64,000 nucleotides of DNA, taken from assembly GCF_009789235.1 (NCBI RefSeq), contig NZ_WSTB01000002.1:310001-374000 (forward strand), in the 5' to 3' direction. Numbering within the stretch: the stretch's first letter is position 1; the number at the start of each line of letters is the position of its first letter. Positions 18,582 to 29,700 of this stretch are shown in pieces. The DNA comes from Flavobacterium hydrocarbonoxydans. Its GTDB lineage: Bacteria; Bacteroidota; Bacteroidia; Flavobacteriales; Flavobacteriaceae. The position numbers and the translations under genes were made by a program. The notes beneath the pieces were generated by a model. It worked only from the letters and a program-made list of their open reading frames with translations. It was not told the origin of the DNA and did no database searches.

Positions 18582-21500
18582 TTAATTAAAAATAATCTTT
18601 CTGGTTGCAGTTGTTCCGTTTTCCAGACCTACTTTAACTAACAGGGTTTGTTCGCTTGAATGTAAATTAGGGATAGCAAACTCTGTAGCTTCGATTTTTT
18701 GTTTATTGAAAAGTAATTTACCTGTAAGATCAAAGATCGTAACGGACTGAATACTTTCTGAAGCACTGGTTACTTTGATTACTTTATCCTTCACCGTAAC
18801 TACTAAGCCGCCCTCAACATTTTCAAAGTCATCGTTTCCTAAAGTTTTCTTCGTATAACGTAGAACAAATCGGTCATTAAAAGTTCCTTTTGCCGTTGTA
18901 AAAGTATATTTAGACGCTTTTAAATCATAGATAGTACCTGTAAGTTTATCTTCTAAATAAATAGCCTGCGAAGCCAGTGTACCGTCTGTTTTATCAATAG
19001 CGATACTAAACTCGCCTTCCAGATTCGCCACATATCCCAGAGGTACAACATCTGTTTCCTGAACTGGATAAGCTCTACCCTGAATAGCAAACTTCTTATC
19101 TTCGTTTAGGGTATATAAATTAAGGTTTTTATTGGCACTAAAAGAAACACCGTCGTATTTACTATCAAAACTATTAGAAGCTCCTTCGGCATACCCTAAT
19201 AAAGTTTGTTTGTAAGCCCCTAAACCATTACTGATGCTTAACCATACACGGCTTCTTTTGCTGGTAGCTGCAGTCTTAGCTGTTTTACCCGGTTTAAAGA
19301 ATTGTGCATTCTCTCCTTCGGCAGTCGAAACCCTCATGTCGTTAGTAAATCGAACCGGATCAGTAGTGATGGTTTTCATAAAGAATCCCTGAGCAGCACT
19401 AATATAATCAGAAGGTATTCTTCCGTCTGGCTGAGCCGCTGTACCTCCTAAATAATTACGGGAAGCGTAATCATCAGAACCATACGAATATACACTTCCG
19501 TTAGGCGCTATAGGGGTAGCATGAGTCCAGAAATAAATAGTTCCTTCGATAATATCTTCGTTTAGGTCTAAAAAGTCCAACACGTTTATAGGAGATGGAT
19601 ACGGGTTACCGGCAAGATAAAATTTGCCTGCCACAAGACCTGTTAACTCATAAGGTCCGTTATTAGGTGTTCCTTCAAAAGTAGCCAGATAAGGAGCCGG
19701 AGTAGCATGACCTTGAGGTCCACGAATATTATAAGCTGTTCCCGGGCTCATAGTTAAAGTTCTACTTAGCGTAGTCCATTTAGAATTTGCACCATCATAT
19801 CCCTGGTATTTATCACTTAACGTAGATGGTGAAAGTTTTTCCAGTGTAAATCCTTGTACCGGACTAGACCAGAACGTAAAGTCGAACTTATATATTGGGG
19901 TGGTAATACGCTTGTATTTAATTAACCCGGTGTTTTGTGCATCTGTATTTTGCAATAGACTTGCATTATTCTCGAAAGTCATGGTAGATCCTGTAGCCAC
20001 ATTTACCGTATGCGTCAGTGTTAGGGTATTGTCAGACGAAATTACGATATCAGCATCATTATTTACAATACAAGAACATCCGTTAAGATCTACTGTAGAA
20101 ATGTAATCACCTGTAAAAAGTATGTTGTCTGCAAATGTAGGTGGTGCTGGTGACCATGCTAAACCATCCCAGGTAGCCGTAGTAGGTGAACCTGCTGTTA
20201 TGGTTATCGTATTCGAATTGGCACTATCGCCACAAGTTACATTATTAGCTCTTACTCTATAATAATAAGTTGTTCCAGGTACTAAGCCGGTTACTGCATA
20301 GGTAAGACCCGACACAGTAGCCCCGTTTAAGACCGTTCCGTTACCATTGGTTACAAAACTGCTGAAAGTATTGCTTGTCGAAACATCTAATCTATAATCT
20401 GTTGCTCCCGAAACCGAATTCCAAAAAGCAACAAACCCTGTACAGTTAGGTGTAGCAGCCGTTGCCAATGGCGCCAGTGTTGCTGTAGTATTGAAAGTGA
20501 TAGTACCTGAATTTCCTCCTCTGTTTGAGCAGGTATTTTCTGCATATACACGATAGTAATAGGTTCCTGCCGCAAGACCTGTAACGGTTTGAGATAGGTT
20601 GTTCCCCACATTTTGATTATACACTAATGTTGCAAAAGCATTATCTGAAGCTACTTCCAGAACATAGGATGCTGCATTGGTCGCAGCTGTCCAGTTTGCC
20701 TGAACCTGCGAACAGGTAACATTGCTAACCGCCTGCGCTGTAGGTACGGCTGGTGCAACTGGTACTGTAATAGTAGCATACGTAGAAGCAGCTTCTGAAC
20801 ACGAACCGCTTACCGCAATTGCTCTAAAATAAGTAGTAACTGTTAGTGCTCCTATTTCTGCCGATGTTAATGTGTCGGTATTATTAGCTATTGTAGTTAG
20901 AGGAGAGAAACTAGTGTTAGTCGATCTTTCCCATCTTACCACATTTCCGATACGTCCTCCCCCTGAAATAAGACTACTTAAAGGAGCATTTCCTGAACAC
21001 AAAATATGTGACCCTGAAACTGTACCTCCTGCTGATGTAGGGGTAATATTAGTAGCCGTAGAGGTAGCGGCTGCAGCTGCATAACAGTTATTTGAATTTC
21101 TATAATTTACGGTTGCTGTTTTGTTTCCTAATGTTAGGTAACGTACAGTAACAGTGTTATCATTTAATCCTCCTCCTGACATAATTTGGTAATCGGTACC
21201 AGCAGTACCGGTGAATCCCCAAACATAGTTGTTGATACCACTACCTGTTTGTGTGGTATAGGTAACATTTGTATTGATACAAGCCTGAACTCCTGGCTGG
21301 GCTGTAAAAGTAGGAGTTGGTAATGTGTTAACTGTTAAGAGTACTCCATTAGAGATTGTCTGACATCCATTGCTTGTAACGATACAACGTACATAATAAC
21401 CGTTATAGGCAATATCCGTATTGGTAAAAGATATCGTAGCCGAAGTAGTTCCGGTTACTAATGGTGGAGTATTAGGTATATTAGCATAGCTTGATCCAGA

Positions 21501-24500
21501 TGGAGCTAAGTATTGCCATTGATAAGTAGGACTAGATGCTGATGTTACAACACTAAAACTACCACTTGCTCCCTGACATACTGCTAAAGCAACAGGTTGG
21601 GTTGTAATGACCGGTAATGCGTTTACCGTTAAAGCTCTTGTTGCTGTATTCGAACAGCCTCCAGAACTTGTAATGCTGTATCTAACCGTTACGGTTCCAG
21701 CTGTAACACCTGTTACGACACCTCCTGTACTAATAGTTGCTTGTCCTGTTCCGTTTGTTATAGACCAGGTTCCACCAGCTGTTGCATTGGTAAAAGCAGG
21801 TGTTGTTAAACCCACACATACTGCTGAAGCTCCTCCGCCAATAGCGGGTACAGTTGTTAAAGTAGAGGTTGTTACAAATTCTACATTAGAAGGTGTACCA
21901 TAGGTTCCACAAGCATACATAGGCCAAACTCTATATCGGTATGATGTATTAGCTGTTAAACCAGTTACTGCATGGGAAGCATTATTTCCTGCGGCTAAAC
22001 CGTTGTGTATAAAAGTAGTGAAATTATCTGTAGCAACATCTAATAAATAACCACTAGCCCCTGGCACTAATGTCCAATTAGCTGTAAAACCAGTACAGGT
22101 TACAGCTGTTTCTGCTGATGCTGTTACGGGACCTGTCGCTACTCTTACTACTGCTGATGTTGCAGCAGTACAAGTACCACTTGTTACTACCGCGCGGTAA
22201 TAACGTGTTGACGTTAAAGTTCCCATTTGGGCAGCTGTCAAAGGACTTGCTGTTGCACCCGCTATAGGATTAAAAGTAATATTATCTGAAGATACCTCCC
22301 ATTGAATGGTTCCTGTATTTCCTGTTAAAGTAATAGGAGCTGGAGTTGTAGCAGTACAAAGTGACTGGTCAGCAGATACTGTTCCGGCAACGCTTGCCGG
22401 GCTTATGTTTACGGTTCTGGTAACCATAGCAGAAGCTCCGTTACAACCACTTGCCTGAACCTGAATATTTACTGAACCTGAAAAACCATTGGCCCAGGAA
22501 ACAACTCCTGTTGTAGCATTTATTGATCCTGCTGAGCCATTACTTAAACTCCAGTTGAAACCAGTACTATTCGTTGCAGTAGTTGCATAAGTAGTAGTCG
22601 TAGTACCATTTGTTAATTGACATGTAGGCTGTGTTCCAGCCGAAATTGTAATAGCTGTTGGCGTACCAACTGTTGGGGTAACACTTAGTGTTAAAGTTTT
22701 AGTTGTAAATGCTGTCGAGCAATTAGGTGTTGAACTGGTTGTCGTTACGCCTGTAACACTCAAAGTCTGACCATTATTTGTAGCGGTTAAGGCAACCGTA
22801 CTAAAACTAGCATTACCACTGGCATTGGCAACAACATTTGCAACCGCTGTTTGTGCAGTACCATTGATCGAATAGGCAATGGTTGAAGTACTACTTGGCA
22901 ATAAGCCCGTTAGGTTAATCGTTGCAGCAGCACCCTGACATACAGTTGCTGCTTGTGCAACGGTATTTAGCGTTGGTGTTGCTACATTAATCACTACATT
23001 ACCACTAGTTAGTGTACCACATCCACTAGAGGCATTAGGTATTACTTGTCTTCTATAATAAGTTGTTGTAGTTGGCGAAGGTTCATAATCTTCTGTTGTA
23101 GCTACATTAGTCCATGATCCTGTACCTGTTGGAGATGCTTGCCATTGAAAAGTTAAAAAAGGATTCGTTACGCCATTAATTAAATAACTTGAACCGTTTA
23201 AATTTACAGCTGTTCCGCTACATACTGTAGATGTCGCTGGTGTAATCGTATTGGTTGCCGCATCAAACGCAATCATACTAAACCCAACTACGTTGTTGGT
23301 TCCGTTTTCGTAGTAATCAAAAACGAGATCATCATTTCCATCTAAGTTAACTAAAATATTGCTATAAGTTGTCGATCCTTGTTCTTGCCATCTACTCAAA
23401 ATTGGGGTTGGAGTTGGTCCTGTAGGATTTAAAAACAAACGTACTCCATCATCACCTGTAATGGTTGCTAGGTAGCAACCTGTTTTAGTCGTATTCATAC
23501 GATAACGAACAGCATAACCTTCGGTATAAACAGAGGCACGCTGAACGCCATTAGATAAAACAGCAAAACAAGCCGTATCACCTCCAAAACCCTGATTGAT
23601 TGTTTCAGCGGGTTCTAAATAATACCCCATATAGTTGGCACTAGTAAAGGGTTCTGGTTCTATTCCACCAGCATTGTATATATGACCTCTCCAGTTATTG
23701 GTACCGGAAGCGGTTTGTGAATCAAAATTATTTCCTAATAGGTTTTGGGTTAAGGTTAAAGCTCCACCCGTAGTACCATTTGCACAGGTACTGGAAGTTA
23801 AAACTAATCTAATAACTCCTGAACTAGGTGCAACCCAAGTGTTGATAGCAGTTCCAGTAGGACCGGTTACTGAAGCTACTGGTGAAAAGTTAGCATTGCT
23901 ATTATTTAAGATTGTAAGTGTTTCGCTTGCTCCTGGAAAAACATCTCCAACAGCAAAACTATACGTAAAACCACTTACCACATTTACCGAAACATATTGT
24001 CCCGAGTTAACCGGAGCGGTTATGATAACCGGAGGATCCGAATTCATACAAAAAGTATTCACTGTACCTACCTCGCCATTTGGTGTAACAGCCGTAACGG
24101 TATAAGTCGCCGGCATTCTTGTACCACAAGCATCGCCATAGGCAGCATAAAAAGTAGTAGTTCCAGGTGTATTCGAATTGGCTAAACCAGAACCTGGAAC
24201 CCCAACAGGATTAAACGAAGCTCCTGTTCCTATTGATGTTCCTCCTGAAGAGGCTGTGTACCATCTTACTGTAGCAGCGGGTAAGTTTACTCCTCCACCT
24301 GTAGGCGGAGTTACTGTCCAGATGTAAGTTCCTGTGAAGGTTCCTGTATTACCAAAAGTAGTCGATATTAATTTATAAACTGTTCCAGCAGTTAAATTTG
24401 TAGTTATTCTTGGCTCGTTGGTACCAGAATTATTCTCATCATCATCACCCATTACATAAGAACCGCCACCTGAACAATTTCCAGGTTCAAAATCAGCTGT

Positions 24501-25466
24501 AGTAATATAGGCCATACCGTCATAATCACCATTCTCCGTCATTTTGAAAGTATAACTCCCTGTAACATTTACTGTAAAATAAACAACACTGTAATTACGG
24601 ATGTTTCCCGTAAATCCACATGTAGTTATATTAGCAGCAGTAGTTTCTGAAGGCTGTCTTACAGCTATAAGATCGGTAGCAGCTGTCCAGCTTCCTGTAA
24701 AAGTAGTAATCGTAGTATTCGGATTTAAAGCTTGTAAATTAGCTGTACCACCCTGACAAACTGTTGCATTTGTTGTAGTTAGTGTAGTTGTTGTCGGAGT
24801 GAAATAGGTGATTCTTATTTGTCCTGCACCTCCTGCACCTCCAGATCTATTGGACCCACTACGTTCGGCACCACCACCACCACCGCCTGGACTATTTCCA
24901 ACACTTCCATTACTATCAGTTTGTCCGTCACCTCCAGTTCCACCACCATTAGCTCCAGCTCCTCCGTTACCACCAACACTTCCATTGGTAGGACTACTGC
25001 TTCCAGTAATTCCAGATTTCATTACAGATCCTCCAGAAGAAGATCCACCGGCACCACCGGCATTTGGTCTAGCATTCGCCATTATTCCACCTAGACCTCC
25101 ATTAGCCGTTAAACTAGTAGATGAAGAAGTATGTGTTACTGTAGTATTTCCTCCAACACCACCATTTCCAGTACCTCCTGTTCCTCCGGTACCAATTGCA
25201 TAAGTTATAGTTTCTCCTGCAATAACTGCAAAAGTTTTCATAACATACCCGCCGCCGCCGCCGCCGCCGCCGGCCCTATTATCATTTTGAGAACCCCCAC
25301 CGGCACCACCGCCTCCCCATGCTTCAACAGTAACCGAGGTTACACCGCAGGGAATAGTGAAACTTGTACCAGTAGTAAGTACCTGTGTAGTTGTAGTAGC
25401 TTGTGAGAATGAATTATTATAACAAAGAAAGAACACAAAAAAAACGATGAGTAGTTTTTTAGCCAT
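18582..25466 (-). CDS. Giant glycine-rich/PA14-like/FN3 surface protein with T9SS type C module
   Basis: The largest gene in the window (2294 residues). It has a clear signal peptide at 1-22 (LLIVFFVFFLC core, cut near SFSQ). A glycine-rich domain at about 25-225 includes an uninterrupted run of eight glycines. A PPC-like region follows. A PA14-like segment lies at about 579-732 (NNWRGHIYN...GDDGVRLFLN...DYYENGTNN). Ig-like and several FN3 domains come next, then the shared module from about 1762 with its T9SS tail. Some similar glycine-rich domains are found in tail or adhesion proteins. It is first in the tandem series and probably has its own promoter; no TAnnTTTG box is clear upstream. 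Predicted surface adhesin or carbohydrate-binding protein. Confidence 0.85.
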   Translation of the reverse strand: MAKKLLIVFFVFFLCYNNSFSQATTTTQVLTTGTSFTIPCGVTSVTVEAWGGGGAGGGSQNDNRAGGGGGGGGYVMKTFAVIAGETITYAIGTGGTGGTGNGGVGGNTTVTHTSSSTSLTANGGLGGIMANARPNAGGAGGSSSGGSVMKSGITGSSSPTNGSVGGNGGAGANGGGTGGDGQTDSNGSVGNSPGGGGGGAERSGSNRSGGAGGAGQIRITYFTPTTTTLTTTNATVCQGGTANLQALNPNTTITTFTGSWTAATDLIAVRQPSETTAANITTCGFTGNIRNYSVVYFTVNVTGSYTFKMTENGDYDGMAYITTADFEPGNCSGGGSYVMGDDDENNSGTNEPRITTNLTAGTVYKLISTTFGNTGTFTGTYIWTVTPPTGGGVNLPAATVRWYTASSGGTSIGTGASFNPVGVPGSGLANSNTPGTTTFYAAYGDACGTRMPATYTVTAVTPNGEVGTVNTFCMNSDPPVIITAPVNSGQYVSVNVVSGFTYSFAVGDVFPGASETLTILNNSNANFSPVASVTGPTGTAINTWVAPSSGVIRLVLTSSTCANGTTGGALTLTQNLLGNNFDSQTASGTNNWRGHIYNAGGIEPEPFTSANYMGYYLEPAETINQGFGGDTACFAVLSNGVQRASVYTEGYAVRYRMNTTKTGCYLATITGDDGVRLFLNPTGPTPTPILSRWQEQGSTTYSNILVNLDGNDDLVFDYYENGTNNVVGFSMIAFDAATNTITPATSTVCSGTAVNLNGSSYLINGVTNPFLTFQWQASPTGTGSWTNVATTEDYEPSPTTTTYYRRQVIPNASSGCGTLTSGNVVINVATPTLNTVAQAATVCQGAAATINLTGLLPSSTSTIAYSINGTAQTAVANVVANASGNASFSTVALTATNNGQTLSVTGVTTTSSTPNCSTAFTTKTLTLSVTPTVGTPTAITISAGTQPTCQLTNGTTTTTYATTATNSTGFNWSLSNGSAGSINATTGVVSWANGFSGSVNIQVQASGCNGASAMVTRTVNISPASVAGTVSADQSLCTATTPAPITLTGNTGTIQWEVSSDNITFNPIAGATASPLTAAQMGTLTSTRYYRAVVTSGTCTAATSAVVRVATGPVTASAETAVTCTGFTANWTLVPGASGYLLDVATDNFTTFIHNGLAAGNNASHAVTGLTANTSYRYRVWPMYACGTYGTPSNVEFVTTSTLTTVPAIGGGASAVCVGLTTPAFTNATAGGTWSITNGTGQATISTGGVVTGVTAGTVTVRYSITSSGGCSNTATRALTVNALPVITTQPVALAVCQGASGSFSVVTSASSPTYQWQYLAPSGSSYANIPNTPPLVTGTTSATISFTNTDIAYNGYYVRCIVTSNGCQTISNGVLLTVNTLPTPTFTAQPGVQACINTNVTYTTQTGSGINNYVWGFTGTAGTDYQIMSGGGLNDNTVTVRYLTLGNKTATVNYRNSNNCYAAAAATSTATNITPTSAGGTVSGSHILCSGNAPLSSLISGGGRIGNVVRWERSTNTSFSPLTTIANNTDTLTSAEIGALTVTTYFRAIAVSGSCSEAASTYATITVPVAPAVPTAQAVSNVTCSQVQANWTAATNAASYVLEVASDNAFATLVYNQNVGNNLSQTVTGLAAGTYYYRVYAENTCSNRGGNSGTITFNTTATLAPLATAATPNCTGFVAFWNSVSGATDYRLDVSTSNTFSSFVTNGNGTVLNGATVSGLTYAVTGLVPGTTYYYRVRANNVTCGDSANSNTITITAGSPTTATWDGLAWSPAPPTFADNILFTGDYISTVDLNGCSCIVNNDADIVISSDNTLTLTHTVNVATGSTMTFENNASLLQNTDAQNTGLIKYKRITTPIYKFDFTFWSSPVQGFTLEKLSPSTLSDKYQGYDGANSKWTTLSRTLTMSPGTAYNIRGPQGHATPAPYLATFEGTPNNGPYELTGLVAGKFYLAGNPYPSPINVLDFLDLNEDIIEGTIYFWTHATPIAPNGSVYSYGSDDYASRNYLGGTAAQPDGRIPSDYISAAQGFFMKTITTDPVRFTNDMRVSTAEGENAQFFKPGKTAKTAATSKRSRVWLSISNGLGAYKQTLLGYAEGASNSFDSKYDGVSFSANKNLNLYTLNEDKKFAIQGRAYPVQETDVVPLGYVANLEGEFSIAIDKTDGTLASQAIYLEDKLTGTIYDLKASKYTFTTAKGTFNDRFVLRYTKKTLGNDDFENVEGGLVVTVKDKVIKVTSASESIQSVTIFDLTGKLLFNKQKIEATEFAIPNLHSSEQTLLVKVGLENGTTATRKIIFN
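25249..25272. repeat. (CCG)8 trinucleotide microsatellite in a coding region
   Basis: Eight perfect CCG units in an AT-rich genome. They encode the polyglycine run near residues 65-73 of the 2294-residue surface protein. Slippage by whole units would change glycine number without breaking the frame. Confidence 0.9.
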
Positions 25467-25584
25467 ATTGGTGGTGGTATAAAGTTTTAATTATGCGAGC
25501 TTACAAAAAGTCATGTTTTTTGTATGCAGGCATTCTGATAAATTTGGGGGCAATCTTTATTCTTTTAAAATGAAAAAAACTCCT

Positions 25585-25592
25585 TAATTTTG
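25585..25592 (+). promoter_or_regulatory. Possible -7 box upstream of recX
   Basis: TAATTTTG fits TAnnTTTG and lies about 140 bases before the recX ATG. No good TTG lies at the -33 distance, so this is tentative. Confidence 0.35.
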
Positions 25593-25731
25593 CGAACAAA
25601 ATTATTATAATTCCTCACATATACAATACTTTAGGTTACGATTTTTTTAAACATTACGTAACTACAGGCGTTTTCATTGGTTTATAATCAATAAATTATG
25701 ATTTTTAAGAATAAAAAGACAGAAAAAACAC

Positions 25732-26205
25732 ATGAATGAAATCACGACTCCTAAACAAGCCTTACAAAAACTCGAACGCTTTTGTGCGTATCAGGAGCGT
25801 TGTCATGACGAAGTAATTTCGAAATTATACAGCTTGAAAATGACGGAAGATGAAATTCAAAATATTGTTGTTCAGCTTATTGAAAATAATTTTTTGAACG
25901 AAACTCGTTTTGCCTGTAGTTTTGCCAGAGGAAAACATCGGATAAAACATTGGGGAAAAGTAAGAATTACCAACGAATTAAAATTCAGACACATCTCTTC
26001 AACCAATATTTCTTTGGCTTTGAAAGAAATTTCAGCTGAAGAATACTATACTACTTTTGATAATTTAGCCATTAAATGCTGGAATAACACTCAGGAAACC
26101 AACATTTTAAAGAAAAGAAAAAAATGTTCCGACTACCTCTTGCGTCGGGGTTACGAAAGTAATCTGGTTTATGATAAAATCAGGGAACTGGAAAAAGCTG
26201 AATAA
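25732..26205 (+). CDS. recX: Regulatory protein RecX
   Basis: RecX binds RecA filaments and tunes recombination. The 157-residue protein has the family features: an N-terminal AL.KLERFCAYQERC segment, the helical pattern IVVQLIENNFLNETRFACSFARGKHRIKHWGKVRI and a C-terminal KKCSDYLLRRGYESNLVYDKI. Length is normal for the family. It stands alone on the plus strand between two giant surface genes and is not next to recA. Whether its position beside long recombining repeats matters is unknown. Confidence 0.9.
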   Translation: MNEITTPKQALQKLERFCAYQERCHDEVISKLYSLKMTEDEIQNIVVQLIENNFLNETRFACSFARGKHRIKHWGKVRITNELKFRHISSTNISLALKEISAEEYYTTFDNLAIKCWNNTQETNILKKRKKCSDYLLRRGYESNLVYDKIRELEKAE

Positions 26206-26423
26206 TTTCATACTTTACAACTTCACAACTCCTTACAACTATCGCATAATTATCAATTCTAAAACAAAGTTTGCTGTATTTCTAGCTCTCTAATAATTGA
26301 TAGTCCTAAATGTTCACAAAGTATTAGCGTTTAAAATGACTGAAAGTAAAAGCAGCTGCTTTAGACTTCAGATTATAAGCAATTTAAATGTTATTTAAAT
26401 AAATAGCATTTTATCAAATTATT

Positions 26424-26452
26424 AAAAAACGTCACGAACCTGACGTTTTTTA
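26424..26452 (+). terminator. Terminator hairpin downstream of recX
   Basis: An 11-bp stem (26424-26434 with 26441-26451) with A and T runs on the two sides, so it can work in both directions. It lies about 220 bases after recX. I see no gene in the rest of the gap, 26206-26711, apart from the promoter box near 26653. Confidence 0.7.
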
Positions 26453-26652
26453 TACATTTTTGAACCTAAACAATTCATAATTAAGTATTTTCGTCAGTAA
26501 AATTTATGTTTTTTCTTATGTTAATAAAAATTAATTATAAGAAATAAAACACATCCTTAAAACTGATGATGTATTTCATCGGAAATACGTGCATTTCAAC
26601 GAGTAATTAACTATTTCTAAAACCCTGACTCTCAATAACACGTATGTGTAGG

Positions 26653-26660
26653 TATATTTG
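26653..26660 (+). promoter_or_regulatory. -7 box of the beta-helix surface protein gene
   Basis: TATATTTG matches TAnnTTTG 51 bases before the ATG at 26712. The -33 element is weak. Confidence 0.5.
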
Positions 26661-26711
26661 CATTGGCAAAATTTAAACCGCCGTATTGCATTTTTATAGC
26701 CTACCACCACT

Positions 26712-29700
26712 ATGAAAAAAATTTTACTATTATTGTTGGCGTTCCCAATTTTGGGAACCGCCCAAGGTTTGTCTGGCAATTATGTTATCAGATCGACCAA
26801 TACAGACAGCAATTTCAAAACATTAGCAAGTGCTTTAACGCATATAAAAAATGTGGGGCTTGCTGGAGCTGTAACTTTTTCACTCTATGACGATCAGAAC
26901 ATTAGTTCGACTCTTGTCGTAAACTCACTGGGAACCACAGCCGCGAAAACTTTAACCATTAAACCTGATACCGGCAGAACTATTGCTATTACAGGAAATA
27001 TTGGAAATTCTAACACTGCCAGTTTAATCAAACTTAACGGGACTGATTATGTCATTTTTGACGGAAGTAATAATAATACTTCTTCCCGCAACATGACTAT
27101 TACCAATACTTCAACAGCAAACTATAATAATTTAGGCGAAATCCATTCGGCTATATTCTGGATTGCAAGTAATGGTACCGATGCTGCAACAAACAACATC
27201 ATTAGAAACATTGCTTTTACAGGATCAAATGTTGATGCAACTTCATCTACCTCAGCCGGTATAGTTATCAGTAATAATACAAACATGGCAACTGCAGAAA
27301 CAGTTTCGAATTCTGACACAGAAATCTCGAACAATGTTTTTACCCGAATGAAAGTTGGTATTTCTGTACTTGGTATGACCAATACTTTAAACCAGAATTT
27401 GAACATTAATAAAAACATATTTGGATCAGCAACGGCAGCCAATGATGTTGTAGTAGTAAGTGCCATGAGAATATCCAATGCACAAAATGCTTCTATTACT
27501 AAAAACGAAATTTCAGGTATTACTTTCGCCATTTCAAATGAAGTAGCTGCTTCAGGAATATATCTTTACAACAAAAGTATTGGTACAAAAATAACGCAGA
27601 ATACTATTAAAAATATAAAAAGAACCTCTTCATCAGGAGCAGCAATAGGAATAGAAGTCAATATTGACAATACAAGCGCCTCTAATTTAGATATTACAAA
27701 CAATATTGTTAGCGGTATATTTACAGGCAGTTCAAATGCTGATGACTCTACAAATGCAGGACATAATATCTATATTACAAAAGGCAATAAAATAAATCTT
27801 TATTACAACACCGTAGTATTAAATACTAGTCAGGTTAATTTATCAGCAGGATTATTTATTAGTTCTGTTAGTAATTTGAGTATTAAAAACAATATTTTTT
27901 ACAGTACACAAACAACAGGAAAACCTTATTTAATTTACTCCTCAGTTAATCATTCTGTAATAACTTTACTAAACTATAATGCTTATTTTGCAAAAACCAC
28001 AGCCACTAAAATAGGTAAATTAGTAGGTACCGATTACGCCACATTTACTAATTGGCAAACTGCGTTGAGCCCTTCAGGAAAAGAAACAAAATCGATTGAC
28101 ACTGAGCCTAAGTTTACCAGTGATTTTCACTTAGTTAAAGATGCTACCAACACCCCTTTTCACGCTAAAGGAAACCCAATTGCAAACATCACAACAGACA
28201 TTGACAACGAAGACAGAGACACCGCAACACCAGACATAGGTGCTGACGAAATCTTTTTGTGCGAACAAGGCGACCAGACCTCCTATGGTATCAACGAATG
28301 GAGAGGATATGTCTATAAATGGACCGGGAACCCACCGCCAACAATTGCTGCAACACCAGACCCAAACACCACAACTTATGTTGGGTATGTAACCGAAGAT
28401 GCTATTTTTGACAGAAACGTAGTCGCAGGAAACGTTACAGGTAAAACGGCTAATATTTGTGGTACGGCACCAAATGATAAATTTTTTGTACGCTACAAAA
28501 TGCAGCTCAATATTACCGAGGCCGGAATTTACAACCTAACCGTAGGTGCTGACGACGGTTATCGTTTGTATGTTGATGGAACATTGGTAACCGATATTAA
28601 TAACTGGAATACCCATAATTACATTTCAAGCGGTACTAACAAACAACTTACAGCAGGAAATCACCTTTTGGTATTAGAATATTTTGAAAACATTTCAGAT
28701 TCCCGTGTGTCTTTTTCTTATGGACTAATCAAAGGAGATACTAGTTTGCCTTTTGGAATCAATGAGTGGAATGTATATGCTTTTACTTCTGTACTGGTAG
28801 ATAACAATTTATTCCCTATTCCAACAAACAGTTATGCCGGTTCTTATGTAGAAAAAAATCTTAACATCAAGACCGAAGATAACTGGAATAAAGCGACCTC
28901 TCCTTCAAACGTAACCAATACCGGATACAAAGGAGCTCCCATCCCAAAAGATGATTACACCCTTTCTTATAGAAGAATTGGATTTCCATGCGGGCGCTAC
29001 AGTATCGAAATTGCAAATTGCGACGATAATGTACGTGTTTTAATAAATGATACGCCGGTTTACACAGCTGGACACAACGTAAACGATAATACACCGGAAA
29101 GCGCGACCAATATTGGTAATTATTTTGCTTTAAATGAATCCTCAAAAGTTGAAATTATTTTTAAAGAATATCAGGGTGATGCCCGCTTAACTCTTAGTTT
29201 TAAAGACAATCCTGTTAATTATGATGGATCGATCGCTCCCCCAAGTGGTTCTTCTATCATAGTAAACAGTGATTTAAGATTAACTTCAAATCTTGAAGTT
29301 TGCTCTTGTACTGTAGCAGCAGGAAAAACGATTACGGTTCCTGAAAACATCCTTTTAACAGTTAAAGAAAATACCATCGTTAATACAGGTGGAAAAATAA
29401 TTATAGAAAACAACGGTGCTTTTTTGCAAACAAATGACAACGGGACTTATACTGGTGCTGGTATAGCTGATTCCTTCGAATTCAACAGGACCACAACACC
29501 AATAAGCAAATTCGACTTTACATTTTGGTCTTCTCCTGTGGCTGGATTTACGCTTTACAAGTTATCGCCAACGACTTTAGCAGATAAATACCAGTACTAT
29601 GAACCAGGAGTAGGCTGGAAAACACACATGAATGGAGCCAAAGTAATGGATCCGGGAATAGGGTACAATGTTAGAGGACCGCAAGAGAATGCAACAGATA

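Noticed and set aside
24808..25203. A proline-rich 131-residue open frame on the plus strand
   Set aside because: Complement of the glycine-rich coding region (GGN codons read backwards as CCN); not a gene.
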